A stretch of 64,000 nt of DNA, taken from the NCBI GenBank assembly GCA_035946625.1, contig DASYZE010000074.1, positions 1 through 64,000 of the forward strand, given 5' to 3'. Of this stretch, positions 8,501-16,211 are shown piece by piece. The translations under genes and the position numbers were made by a program. Position 1 is the stretch's first letter; the number at the start of each line of letters is the position of its first letter. This stretch comes from DASYXZ01 sp035946625 (GTDB taxonomy: Bacteria > Acidobacteriota > Terriglobia > UBA7540). The notes beneath the pieces were generated by a model. The model did not search any database, was not told the DNA's origin, and saw only the letters and a list, made by a program, of their open reading frames with translations.

Positions 8501-9079
8501 GGAGTTCATGGACTCGCGCAATCCGTTGACGTTGATGGCGCCGCCGCGATTGCTGTTTTCAGAATTCGCCGTGCCCGGCGCCACGCCCGGCGCCAGCAGA
8601 GTGACTTGCAGAAAATTCCGGCCGTTCAAAGGGATCTGCGCCACCTTCTGTTCTTCAAACGTAGCCCCCACGGTGGAGTTCTCGGTATTGGTCACCGGTG
8701 CGGTGGCGTGGACCTCCACCGTTTGAGACTGGCTCCCCACCTCGAGCCGAATATCGATCCTGGAGTGCTGGTCCACCAGCAACTCAATGGGAATGCCGGT
8801 GGTGTAAGTCTTAAATCCTGCTTTGGTGGCGGACATGGTGTAATGACCAGGGGGAAGAAGCGGAATTTCATAGAGCCCATCCTGATTGCTGGCGGCGCTG
8901 CGGGTGAACCCCGTGTCCTTTTCAGCAGCCGTCACCTTGGCGCCGGCGATGGCCGCTCCACTGGCGTCAGTGACTGTGCCCATCATGCTGCCCTGCGCCT
9001 GCTGTGCCCGCGCCGGAGTCATCCCGCCGGCAAGAAGCAGACATAAACCCGCCAAACATGCACGCTGAAATTGCCGCAT
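5528..9079 (-). CDS. Oar-like TonB-dependent outer-membrane receptor (1183 aa)
   Basis: The ATG at 9079 has GGGGG about 8 bases upstream and gives a signal peptide (MRQFQRACLAGLCLLLAGGM...ARAQQ). Next comes a carboxypeptidase-regulatory-like domain (GTVTDASGAAIAGAKVTAAEKDTG, YEIPLLPPGHYTMSATKAGFKTY, about residues 33-110), then the plug with PLNGRNFLQVTLLAPGV and the SVQEFNMETGLYDARFGTNAGAQVNVVTKTG motif region. The remainder is a long 22-strand-type barrel finishing with phenylalanine (FALRFTF), as BamA substrates do. Such receptors are amplified in Acidobacteriota and are thought to import oligosaccharides or peptides; this one's ligand is unknown. No SusD-like partner or ExbBD genes are next to it. 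It is divergent from mazF. Confidence 0.88.
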   Translation of the reverse strand: MRQFQRACLAGLCLLLAGGMTPARAQQAQGSMMGTVTDASGAAIAGAKVTAAEKDTGFTRSAASNQDGLYEIPLLPPGHYTMSATKAGFKTYTTGIPIELLVDQHSRIDIRLEVGSQSQTVEVHATAPVTNTENSTVGATFEEQKVAQIPLNGRNFLQVTLLAPGVAPGTANSENSNRGGAINVNGLRESMNSFWLDGLNDTSVAVGTYAVTPPIDSVQEFNMETGLYDARFGTNAGAQVNVVTKTGTEQLHGSLYEYLRNSALDTRNFFDPNVPPFRRNQFGGTVGGPLTIPGLYQGHKTFFFAAYEGLRERRSIFQQGRVPTLAERVGDFSGDLAPSCPTKTLLLDPLVLLNPAAPLTVPGNNLGSILPLVGATGPDPVGAAMVNLYPQPNISSAGCGAANYIAEGNRRIDTDSFATRVDHKWGEKDSFFARYNITSDREFRPFNEDSSLLDYGINVHNVNTMTGIDWTHLISNSTVNEFKLGYNRWNETLDNQDQGNPFAHTAPLDIAGTQTSGPLSGVPRITFSGYAELGSQINNPQHGAVNTYEIADTITHIHGNHSLAFGVDIRPIKRGNFTRDRTIRSEFDFSGVATGALVLGALQQSLPPAVFNAVAGQLFAACPPGSCSFGSGIADGLLGIPQDWINGFEVNISGTGSEYDYFATDTWKVRPNFTLDAGVRYEYNSLVTDKNNHFSNFDFSSTACGAQGALLVAGTSAATVECPQLTPLGTLAFVQVGTKNFGSTAENRALQYPDRDNFAPRLGFAWQPFHNHATVLRGGYGVFFDQTFGDVYFQRAANPPFVQVNVGQIDKALPALLPAIAAGQLPLASGAIINNAFALAAAPLFPAISPFQLDFQDSFIQEWSFDLQRELPGSWLLDVGYVGTRGLRLPRATDPNQPDLLNGMARRYPIFPQDFVYTESSGKSAYHALQVKAERHFTSGLAFLMSYTYGHALDTNSTFSSTDLNANAPQNSLDLAAEKASSDFDIRHRLSMTYVYDLPFGGQSLRAGNHALNYAISDWELAGILTAQTGSPFTPVISGDVSCTGEFQNFGALTDRPDVSGSLYPSHQTPNQWVLPSAFSNPFVDAGGHCAFGNAGRNILRGPGLSDWDFSLVRHFRLGEKKALEFRAEMFNLFNHANFATPERDVASSSFGQIFNTVQPLAGIASGGPGDPREIQFALRFTF

Positions 9080-9169
9080 GAAGTTGCCCCCTAGACCTTC
9101 GACAGTTAGCCGGTCGATAGTTCTGCGGCCAATTTTGCTTGCGCTTTTCATCGAAGTCAAGCCACGAAT

Positions 9170-9295
9170 GTGACAGTTTCAAAAGCGTCACAAGGAGAAG
9201 TTAAGAGGTTAAAAGCTGACGCGAGCGGCGCGCTCCATTCGATTTGCCGCAGGCGATTGGGAATCGGTCGGCGAAGGTTCGAGCGGGGAGGATGA
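9170..9295 (+). CDS. Possible 41-codon leader or decayed antitoxin ORF overlapping mazF
   Basis: A GTG-started frame of 41 codons ends in TGA at 9293-9295, overlapping the mazF ATG in an ATGA junction. The product is basic (it contains CRRRLGIGRRRFERGG) and lacks any recognisable MazE/AbrB, RHH or HTH pattern. The coupling geometry is what one expects of an antitoxin gene, but the sequence gives no support for that, and a chance frame is quite possible. Confidence 0.2.
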   Translation: MTVSKASQGEVKRLKADASGALHSICRRRLGIGRRRFERGG

Positions 9296-9642
9296 AACTC
9301 ATGCTGCGCGGTGACGTCTATGAGGCATCGCTCAATCCCGTGCCCGGCACCGAACAGGGCGGCGTGAGGCCGGTCGTGATTGTGAGCCGCGACGCCAACA
9401 ACCGGAACAGCCCGGTGGTGATCGCCGTACCTTTCACCGGACTCGAAAACTGCCCGAAGATTTATCCCAGCCAGGTAGTGGTGAAGGCGAGCGAAGGGGG
9501 CTTGACCAAGGATTCCGTGGCCATGACGGAACAGGTGAGAGCCGTTTCCAAGAAAAGGCTTGGCAAATTGCTGGGCCGCCTCGCTCCGGAACGCATGGCA
9601 GGCATTCCGATGGCGCTGAAGATTGCCTTGGACCTGGACTGA
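9292..9642 (+). CDS. MazF/PemK-family endoribonuclease toxin
   Basis: This is a 116-residue protein. The family diagnostic stretch RGDVYEASLNPVPGTEQGGVRPVVIVSRD (residues about 5-33) is intact, including the conserved GxE/QxGGxRPVVIVS core that forms the RNA-binding beta sheet. It is followed by PVVIAVPFTG and the ASEGGLTKDSVAMTEQVRAVSKKRL block, in which the D/E..Q.R residues contribute to catalysis. MazF enzymes cleave single-stranded mRNA at short motifs and are normally neutralised by an adjacent antitoxin. AGCGGGGAGG precedes the ATG at 9292. No recognisable antitoxin gene lies upstream or downstream, so this is a solitary toxin or is paired with an unrecognised partner. Confidence 0.85.
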   Translation: MKLMLRGDVYEASLNPVPGTEQGGVRPVVIVSRDANNRNSPVVIAVPFTGLENCPKIYPSQVVVKASEGGLTKDSVAMTEQVRAVSKKRLGKLLGRLAPERMAGIPMALKIALDLD

Positions 9643-9650
9643 TGGGGAGG

Positions 9651-9666
9651 CGCTCCCACAGGAGCG
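9651..9666. terminator. Hairpin directly after mazF
   Basis: CGCTCC (9651-9656) and GGAGCG (9661-9666) form a 6-bp GC stem with a CACA loop nine bases after the mazF stop. There is no U-tract, so it may be a REP-like hairpin rather than an intrinsic terminator. Confidence 0.35.
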
Positions 9667-9796
9667 GTAGTGTGGGAGTCTGAAAAACGAATGGAATCGG
9701 AACTGCTTGGAAGGGGTCTGAGTGAGTTGGGGATGAAATTGCTGTCTATGGTAAAAAAGAAAAACTCGCGCTCCGCGCCACATGTGGAGGAATGTA

Positions 9797-10372
9797 ATGA
9801 GAATTATAGTTGCTTCGACACTCGGGTTTTTGCTGATCGGTTCAGCAGCCATGGTTCCAAACCAATCTAAGAATGCCCCTCAGGTTAAGCCCATAAAGAC
9901 TTTGATGGTTGTCGATGCCACCAACAAAGTGGTGGGCTATGTCCTCTCGATAAACTTTCAAACTGAGAGCTATAGGTTAGCCACTATCCCCACTGTCTCT
10001 CTTCAGTACAGAGATCAGGTCGTGGTGGTTGGGGTTACGCCCGACCACTTTATTGGACAAGATCCCACGCTGTTGTTCGATGGACCCGAATGTACAGGGA
10101 CTCCTTACCTAAGGGATCTAGGGGGCTATAACTATGACCACCTGACCCCTCAGAGCTTTGTGATGAACGACGGAACACTCGTTGTTGCCGATCCTGCTGT
10201 CTCGTCGGCTCCCGTGGCGATCACAGTCGAGTCGTACCTCGACAACATAAACGCTCCGAACCCCAGCGTGTGTGAGCCTGGGGGTGGATATGAGGCGGAG
10301 GCTATACGGACCAGTCCGCCTGTGAATCTGAACCAGCTTTTTCAAGGCCCTTTTCGATTGCAAGCTCAGTAG
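9797..10372 (+). CDS. Exported protein of unknown function (191 aa)
   Basis: The ATG at 9797 is preceded by GGAGG (9786-9790) and opens a signal peptide (MRIIVASTLGFLLIGSAAM). The mature protein is beta-rich. It has a motif-like start KTLMVVDATNKVVGYVLSI and a segment LLFDGPECTGTPYL with a cysteine that could pair with the C-terminal NPSVCEPGG cysteine. I recognise no family. Its base composition is visibly less GC-rich than that of its neighbours, and it stands alone between mazF and uvrA, so recent acquisition is possible. Proteins with this layout (signal peptide, 'VD..NKVVG' first strands) are often small secreted domains of phage-tail-fibre or surface-adhesin type, but that is a guess. 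Confidence 0.65.
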   Translation: MRIIVASTLGFLLIGSAAMVPNQSKNAPQVKPIKTLMVVDATNKVVGYVLSINFQTESYRLATIPTVSLQYRDQVVVVGVTPDHFIGQDPTLLFDGPECTGTPYLRDLGGYNYDHLTPQSFVMNDGTLVVADPAVSSAPVAITVESYLDNINAPNPSVCEPGGGYEAEAIRTSPPVNLNQLFQGPFRLQAQ

Positions 10373-10586
10373 AGGCTTTGACCGATCGCGGGAAAGGTCA
10401 TTCGAAGAACTATGCCAGCCAAATCTTCGATGGTTCGCGCGTGATATATAATGCAGGCTTCCATGGCAGTGCGACTCTCAACTCCGTTTTTCAGTTTCTT
10501 TACTTAATGTCCTCCTACGCTTAAAATAGATAGTTTCCGAGTACCGCGCTGGCCCTTGCTGTGTGCCTACTCTGGGATTTATTGTC

Positions 10587-13500
10587 ATGGGTGTCGAAAC
10601 GACTTATCAACCGCCGGTCTCCGTATCCACCCCCGCAGCGGGGACGGCGGTGGCCAATGATGACGCCATTGTGGTGCGCGGGGCGCGGGTTCACAACCTG
10701 AAGAACGTCGATTTCGAAATTCCTCACAACCAATTGACCGTGGTCACCGGGGTTTCCGGGTCGGGCAAATCGAGCCTGGCGTTTGACACGGTTTACGCCG
10801 AAGGGCAGCGCCGCTATGTGGAGTCGCTCTCCGCCTACGCCCGCCAGTTTCTGGAGCGCATGGAGAAGCCCGACGTCGATGAAGTGACGGGCATCGCGCC
10901 CGCGGTGGCCATCCGGCAGAAAAATTCCTCCCGCAATCCGCGCTCGACGGTGGCGACGGCCACGGAAATCTACGATTACGTGCGGTTGCTCTTCGCGCGC
11001 ATTGGCGTGACCACGTGCCGCCAGTGCGGTGAGGTGGTGGGCAAAGATCACGTGGACGGAATCGCCGACCGGGTGATGGCGCTCGAGTCGGGGCGGCGAT
11101 TTTACGTCCTGTTTCAAGTGAAGAGCGTTGCGGCGAAGGGCGCAGCAAACAGCGTTGATGCGGATACAAAATTCGTAGGGGCGGTTCGCGAACCGCCCCT
11201 TGCGAAGAGGGGGAGCCGTGCCAGCCGGAAATCACGAATCAGCAAAAGCGTTCCACCGTCCCCGATACCGCCGGACGAATCGCAGAAACTGCGGCTCTTC
11301 GCCCTCCGCCAAAGCGGATTCAATCGTCTTTACCAGGGCGGGCGCGTTTTTGAGTTTTCAACCCCCGAATCGTTGCTGGAAATTGATTTTGCCCGGCCCG
11401 TTTTTGTGATGGTGGACCGGCTGGCCATCGGCGCGGAAATGCGGCAACGGCTGATCGACTCCATTGAAATCTGCTATCGCGAGTCGGGCGAGGCGATTCT
11501 GGAATTTGTTGCGGCGGAAGGAAGCACCGGCGGCGCGCAAGCATCGCCGGCGGCGCCGGAACGTTTGGTTTTCAATGAACGTTTTGAGTGCAAGCGCTGC
11601 GGGATTGTTTATGAAGAACCGGAGCCACGGCTGTTCTCATTTAACAATCCTTTCGGAGCGTGTCCACGCTGCCAGGGATTTGGCAACACGATTGATTTCG
11701 ATCTGGACCTGGTGATTCCCGACAAAAATAAAACTTTGTCCGAGGGCGCGGTGGAGCCGTGGACCAAGCCGCGCTACCGGGGGTTCGTCAACGAGATGAA
11801 ACAGTCGGCGCGCGCGGCCGGCGTCCCGCTGGACGTGCCTTACCACAAGCTGACGCCCGAACAACTGGAATGGCTGATGAATGGCGATGGGGAATTCGTG
11901 GGCATTCGCGGCTTTTTCAAATACCTGGAGCGGAAAAAATATAAGCTGTACATTCGTGTCTTCCTCAGCCGGTTTCGCGGCTACGCGCTCTGCCCCGATT
12001 GCCACGGGGGGCGATTGCGCCGCGAGGCTTTGAATGTCCGAATCAGCGGGCGGACCATCATCGAAGTGGGCCGAATGTCCATTCAGGCCGCCTATCAATT
12101 CTTCAACCAGCTTCGGCTCGCGCCGGCGGAAGCAACGGTGGCGGAAAAAGTTCTGGAAGAAGTTCAGTCGCGGCTGAAATTTCTCTACAAGGTCGGGCTG
12201 GAATACCTCACGCTCGACCGGTTGGCGTCCTCGCTGTCAGGCGGCGAATCGCAGCGGATTCAGCTGGCCACGGCGCTGGGCTCGAATCTGGTGGGGGCGC
12301 TTTACGTTTTGGACGAGCCGAGTATCGGCCTGCACGCGCGCGACACCCACCGGCTGATCGAAATCCTGAAGAGCTTGCGTGACATTGGCAACACCATCCT
12401 GGTGGTGGAGCACGACCCGGACATGATGCGCAACGCCGACCGGATTCTGGACCTGGGGCCGGGCGCAGGGGAGCACGGCGGAAAGATCATGTACGCGGGC
12501 GATTGGAACGGGCTGCGGGCGGACGCGCGCTCGCTGACCGGGCGCTACCTTTCCGGGGAGCTGGAAATTCCCGTGCCCGACCGGCGGCGCCGCCCCGGCA
12601 AATTCCGCCTGAGGATTCGCGGAGCGCGCCAGCACAACCTGAAGTCGATTGACGTGGATATTCCGCTGGGCCTGATGGTGTGCGTGAGCGGGGTTTCCGG
12701 CTCAGGAAAATCCACCCTGGTTCACGACGTGCTTTACCACGCGCTGATTTCGCGGCGGGGCCAGCCGGCGCCGCGCGCCGAATTCGAAACGATTGAGGGT
12801 GACGGCGCGGTGGGCGAGCTGGTGCTGGTGGACCAATCGCCGCTGGGGCGCACGCCGCGCTCCAACCCGGTGACCTACATCAAAGCCTTCGACGCGATTC
12901 GCGAGCTGTTTGCCGCGACGCCGGAAGCGCGCAAGCGCGGGATGTCCTCCGGCCATTTTTCCTTCAACGTACCGGGCGGGCGCTGCGAGGCCTGCCAGGG
13001 CGACGGGGTGGTGACGGTGGAAATGCAGTTCCTCGCCGACGTCGAACTGATTTGCGAGGAGTGCCGGGGACGGCGCTTCAAGCCGGGCACGCTTGAAATT
13101 CGTTTCAAAGGAAAAAACATTTATGACGTGTTACAGATGACGGTGAAGGAAGCGCTCGTCTTTTTCTCCAGCGTACACAAGGTCACCGGCAAAATTCGTG
13201 TGCTGGATGAAGTGGGCCTGGGCTACCTGCGCCTGGGACAATCCGCCACCACCCTTTCGGGCGGCGAAGCCCAACGCGTGCGCCTGGCCGCCCATCTGGC
13301 TCACCCGACCAGCGACAACACCCTTTTCATTTTCGACGAGCCCACCACCGGCCTCCATTTTGACGACATCAACAAACTGTTGGCCGCGTTCCGAAAATTG
13401 TTGGAGGCGGGCGGGAGCGTGCTGATCATCGAGCACAATTTGGAAGTATTGAAAACGGCCGACTGGATTATAGACCTCGGACCGGAGGGCGGCGATGCCG

Positions 13501-13601
13501 GCGGTTACCTGGTGGCGGCAGGCACGCCGGAAGAATTGGCCGGGAACCCGCGCTCGCACACGGGAAAATATTTGGCCGCCTATCTGGCGAAACATGGGTG
13601 A
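10587..13601 (+). CDS. uvrA: Excinuclease ABC subunit A, with an in-frame palindromic insertion
   Basis: UvrA is the damage-recognition ATPase of nucleotide excision repair; it loads UvrB on distorted DNA. Both ABC modules are intact: Walker A GVSGSGKSS (about residue 60) and GVSGSGKST (about 705), and signature motifs LSGGESQRIQLA and LSGGEAQRVRLA followed by DEPSIGLH and DEPTTGLH. Zinc-finger cysteines are present (CRQCGEV; CKRCGIVYEE...CPRCQGFG; CEACQGDG...CEECRGRR). At 1004 residues it exceeds the usual 940-970. The excess lies between the first zinc module and the RLYQGGRVFEFSTPESLLEIDF strand, where a 24-bp perfect palindrome (11177-11200) is translated as FVGAVREPPLAKRG. The start is the ATG at 10587; a GTG at 10563 is possible. 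The last 8 bases overlap the next gene. Confidence 0.95.
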   Translation: MGVETTYQPPVSVSTPAAGTAVANDDAIVVRGARVHNLKNVDFEIPHNQLTVVTGVSGSGKSSLAFDTVYAEGQRRYVESLSAYARQFLERMEKPDVDEVTGIAPAVAIRQKNSSRNPRSTVATATEIYDYVRLLFARIGVTTCRQCGEVVGKDHVDGIADRVMALESGRRFYVLFQVKSVAAKGAANSVDADTKFVGAVREPPLAKRGSRASRKSRISKSVPPSPIPPDESQKLRLFALRQSGFNRLYQGGRVFEFSTPESLLEIDFARPVFVMVDRLAIGAEMRQRLIDSIEICYRESGEAILEFVAAEGSTGGAQASPAAPERLVFNERFECKRCGIVYEEPEPRLFSFNNPFGACPRCQGFGNTIDFDLDLVIPDKNKTLSEGAVEPWTKPRYRGFVNEMKQSARAAGVPLDVPYHKLTPEQLEWLMNGDGEFVGIRGFFKYLERKKYKLYIRVFLSRFRGYALCPDCHGGRLRREALNVRISGRTIIEVGRMSIQAAYQFFNQLRLAPAEATVAEKVLEEVQSRLKFLYKVGLEYLTLDRLASSLSGGESQRIQLATALGSNLVGALYVLDEPSIGLHARDTHRLIEILKSLRDIGNTILVVEHDPDMMRNADRILDLGPGAGEHGGKIMYAGDWNGLRADARSLTGRYLSGELEIPVPDRRRRPGKFRLRIRGARQHNLKSIDVDIPLGLMVCVSGVSGSGKSTLVHDVLYHALISRRGQPAPRAEFETIEGDGAVGELVLVDQSPLGRTPRSNPVTYIKAFDAIRELFAATPEARKRGMSSGHFSFNVPGGRCEACQGDGVVTVEMQFLADVELICEECRGRRFKPGTLEIRFKGKNIYDVLQMTVKEALVFFSSVHKVTGKIRVLDEVGLGYLRLGQSATTLSGGEAQRVRLAAHLAHPTSDNTLFIFDEPTTGLHFDDINKLLAAFRKLLEAGGSVLIIEHNLEVLKTADWIIDLGPEGGDAGGYLVAAGTPEELAGNPRSHTGKYLAAYLAKHG
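11177..11200. repeat. Perfect 24-bp REP-like palindrome inside uvrA
   Basis: The half-site AGGGGCGGTTCG (11177-11188) is followed immediately by its exact complement (11189-11200); GTAG overlaps its left edge (11175-11178). It is translated in frame without a stop, at the interdomain position described for uvrA. Confidence 0.85.
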
Positions 13602-14973
13602 GCGTTCGAGTCAAAGCGAATGCCAACGCGCGCGCCGGCGCGGGCTTCCGGCCGCGCGCCGCGCGCTGCTCGGCCTGGCGCTGCTGACCGTTTCAATCCA
13701 AGCCGGAGCGCAGACCCAATCCAAAACGCCCGCCCCAGCGAAATCCCAGTCGTCCGCCTCGACTGAAGGTCAAACGCCGGCGAAAATTGAAGCGCTGTTG
13801 CACGATTCTGAGGATGCGCTGAACCGGAATGATTTCGCTGCCGCCGTGACTTCGCTGAAAGCGCTGCTGGACCTTCAGCCGGACTTGACGCCCGCATGGT
13901 TCTCCCTCGGCTACGCCTACACGGGCCTGCACCAGAATGACGATGCGGTGGCGGCCTATCGCACGGCGATCGAGCATGAGCCGGATTTGTTTGAAGCGCG
14001 GATCAATCTGGGGATTTTGCTGGTGGAAATGAATCGCCCCCAGGACGCCCTGGAGCACCTGAAAAAGGCCTCGGCGCTGAAGCCGGAGAATGCGCGCGCC
14101 CATCTCTATTTCGGCCGCGCGCTGGCCGCCGCCGGGCAGGCGGAGGCGGCGCAAAAACAGTTTCAGGAAACGCTGAAACTTGATCCCGCCTCCGCCATCG
14201 CGCACTTTGACCTGGCCCAAATCGAACTGAACCAAAAGCAATTTGAGGAAGCGCGGGCGGAATTCGAAAAGGCCGCCAGCCTGGACGGCCATCTGGCGCA
14301 AGCTTTGCTCGGCGCGGCGCTGGCGCTCGAGGGGCTGAAGCGGAATGCGGACGCGGCGACCTACTTTGAAAAATATCTGGCGGCACAGCCCGACGACCTG
14401 GAGACGCGTTTCCACCTGGCGAAAATCAATCTCCAGGAAGGAAAGAACGAAGAGGCGCTGGTCAATCTGCAAAAGGTTTACCAGGCGAAGCCCGGCTTGG
14501 CGGGATTGGCCGCGGCCCTGGGTGACGTTAACGCACTGCTCAAGAAGCTGCCCGATTCTGAAAAATTCTATCGCGAGGCGCTGGCCGAAACTCCGGACGA
14601 TTCGGACCTGCACCGCGCGCTGGGCAAAACTCTGCTGGATGAAGAGAAGCTCGAGCCCGCCGAAAACGAATTTCGCGCCGCTTTGAAATTGAATCCGCAG
14701 AACCGGGAAGCGCTGCACGGCCTGGCCGCCACGCTTTACCTGGAAAAGCGATACCCGGAAACCATTCCCCTGCTGGAAGCGCGCACGCAGGAGCCTGATC
14801 CGCCTGCGGAAGCGTTTTTCCTGCTCGCCACTTGCTACGACCATTTGCGCATCAATCAGAAGGCGCTCGCGGCCTACGAGCGTTTCCTCGCGATTGCCCA
14901 AGATGAAAACCCCGACCAGGTGTGGCAGGCCCAGCAGCGGGCGAAACTCCTGCGCCACATGCTGGAGAAATAG
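13594..14973 (+). CDS. Exported multi-TPR protein (459 aa)
   Basis: The ATG at 13594 overlaps the end of uvrA by 8 bases and is followed by an arginine-rich n-region and a hydrophobic core (RRALLGLALLTVSIQAGAQ), a signal peptide for the periplasm. The body consists of about ten consecutive 34-residue TPRs, for example PAWFSLGYAYTGLHQNDDAV, ARINLGILLVEMNRPQDAL, ARAHLYFGRALAAAGQAEAA and AIAHFDLAQIELNQKQFEEA. Such arrays serve as protein-protein scaffolds. It is the first gene of a likely three-gene operon of exported proteins (14990 and 15529 follow with minimal gaps). The link to uvrA is probably only physical. No lipobox or enzymatic domain is visible. Confidence 0.82.
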   Translation: MGERSSQSECQRARRRGLPAARRALLGLALLTVSIQAGAQTQSKTPAPAKSQSSASTEGQTPAKIEALLHDSEDALNRNDFAAAVTSLKALLDLQPDLTPAWFSLGYAYTGLHQNDDAVAAYRTAIEHEPDLFEARINLGILLVEMNRPQDALEHLKKASALKPENARAHLYFGRALAAAGQAEAAQKQFQETLKLDPASAIAHFDLAQIELNQKQFEEARAEFEKAASLDGHLAQALLGAALALEGLKRNADAATYFEKYLAAQPDDLETRFHLAKINLQEGKNEEALVNLQKVYQAKPGLAGLAAALGDVNALLKKLPDSEKFYREALAETPDDSDLHRALGKTLLDEEKLEPAENEFRAALKLNPQNREALHGLAATLYLEKRYPETIPLLEARTQEPDPPAEAFFLLATCYDHLRINQKALAAYERFLAIAQDENPDQVWQAQQRAKLLRHMLEK

Positions 14974-14989
14974 CTATAATGAGCTCGAT

Positions 14990-15532
14990 ATGGCACTGCG
15001 CAGGCAAACCTTGGCCGTCGCGGCCTGCCTGGCGATGGTTACGGGCGGGGGGGTGGTGGTGTCTTTGCACGCGGCCCACACCGACAAGGAAGAGGACTTG
15101 CTCCCGCGAATCGAGGAAGAGCACAACCCCATCAAGAAAGCCAAATTGGAAATTCGATTGGCCCGGGTAAAACTTCTCCAAGCCAGCGGGGCGTGCCAGA
15201 AAGACGATCACGATGCGTGCACGAAATTATTGGGTTCCTACCTGGAGCTGGTGAGGAGTTCATGGAAAGACCTTCAATCCTCCGGCAAGAATCCCGTGAA
15301 GCACCCTTCGGGTTTCAGGGAATTGGATATTGCCCTGCGCGAGGACGCCCGCACCCTCGATGATTCGCGAAGGGAAATGCCATTTGAGGATCGCGCCGTT
15401 CTCGATCCCGTGATCGTGGAAGCGAATAAAGTTCATGACCAGGTTTTTGCCGCCCTCTTTCCTTCTGGAAGCCCGCCCGCCAAGAAGAAACACGCTTGGC
15501 AATCACACTTTGGGGGAGGGAGGAGCGAATGA
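14990..15532 (+). CDS. Exported helical protein of unknown function, middle gene of a three-gene operon
   Basis: The ATG at 14990 gives 180 residues with an N-terminal signal peptide or anchor (MALRRQTLAVAACLAMVTGGGVVVSL). It follows the TPR gene by 16 bases and overlaps the next gene by an ATGA junction (15529-15532), so the three are almost certainly co-transcribed. The mature protein is highly charged and helical (EEDLLPRIEEEHNPIKKAKLEIRLARVKLL), with a CQKDDHDAC pair of cysteines that could form a disulphide. The C-terminus is basic (PPAKKKHAW). I recognise no domain. Co-expression with a TPR scaffold and a second coiled-coil exported protein suggests a shared envelope structure, by inference only. 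Confidence 0.7.
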   Translation: MALRRQTLAVAACLAMVTGGGVVVSLHAAHTDKEEDLLPRIEEEHNPIKKAKLEIRLARVKLLQASGACQKDDHDACTKLLGSYLELVRSSWKDLQSSGKNPVKHPSGFRELDIALREDARTLDDSRREMPFEDRAVLDPVIVEANKVHDQVFAALFPSGSPPAKKKHAWQSHFGGGRSE

Positions 15533-16185
15533 GATGCGCCCCAACAACCGCACTCGCCGTGGCGATGTTCATCGCAACTTCCTCCGCCCCGCACGCGCAG
15601 CAGAAGACGGATTACCTTACGGAAGACGAGCAGGACAAAATGCGCGAGACGCAGGACCCTTCGGAAAGAATCAAGCTCTACCTGACCATCGAACAGAACC
15701 GGCTGGATCGTTTTGAAAATTTCCGCACCCAGCCCCAGGAAGACAAATATGACAACGGAGGCTATCTGGATAGCTTGCTAGGGCAGTACATCAGTGTGGA
15801 CGATGAATTAAAAAACTGGATCGAGGACCAGTTCGACCGCAACGGGGACATGCGCCTGGGCCTGCGCGCCCTTCTCGACGCAGGGCCGAAACAATTGGAA
15901 CAACTCCGGCGGTTGCAACAAACACCCGACCCGCATGCGAAGGATTTTGGCGGCAGCCTGCGCGACGCCATTGCCGACCTTACGGACACGCTGGACGGCG
16001 CCACCCAGGCGCTGGCCGCACAGGAGAAGAAATTCGGCGCATTGAAAAAAGAAGAGAAGGCGGAGGCCCAGGCCAACAAAGACCGAGCCAAGGAAGAAAA
16101 GAAGCGGACGAAGGAAGAAAAGAAATTACGCAAGAAAGAGCGCAAGTCGCGCGCGCGGGGGGATTCGGACTCGAATCAGGATTAA
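15529..16185 (+). CDS. Exported coiled-coil protein with Lys/Glu-rich tail (218 aa)
   Basis: The start ATG at 15529 overlaps the previous stop in ATGA and has GGAGGGAGGAG just upstream. A signal peptide (MRCAPTTALAVAMFIATSSAPHAQQ) leads to a mature helical domain rich in D/E (YLTEDEQDKMRETQDPSERIKLYLTIEQNRLDRF, about residues 27-62). Two further helices follow, then an extreme charged tail alternating lysine and glutamate (about residues 165-210). The middle gene shares a similar opening (acidic start, helix with K.KLxxRLxR), so the two may be distant paralogues. No known family is recognised. The tail could form a single alpha-helix or bind an acidic polymer; this is speculative. Confidence 0.72.
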   Translation: MRCAPTTALAVAMFIATSSAPHAQQKTDYLTEDEQDKMRETQDPSERIKLYLTIEQNRLDRFENFRTQPQEDKYDNGGYLDSLLGQYISVDDELKNWIEDQFDRNGDMRLGLRALLDAGPKQLEQLRRLQQTPDPHAKDFGGSLRDAIADLTDTLDGATQALAAQEKKFGALKKEEKAEAQANKDRAKEEKKRTKEEKKLRKKERKSRARGDSDSNQD

Positions 16186-16211
16186 GTCCAGCCGCTGCCT
16201 GACGACGCGGA

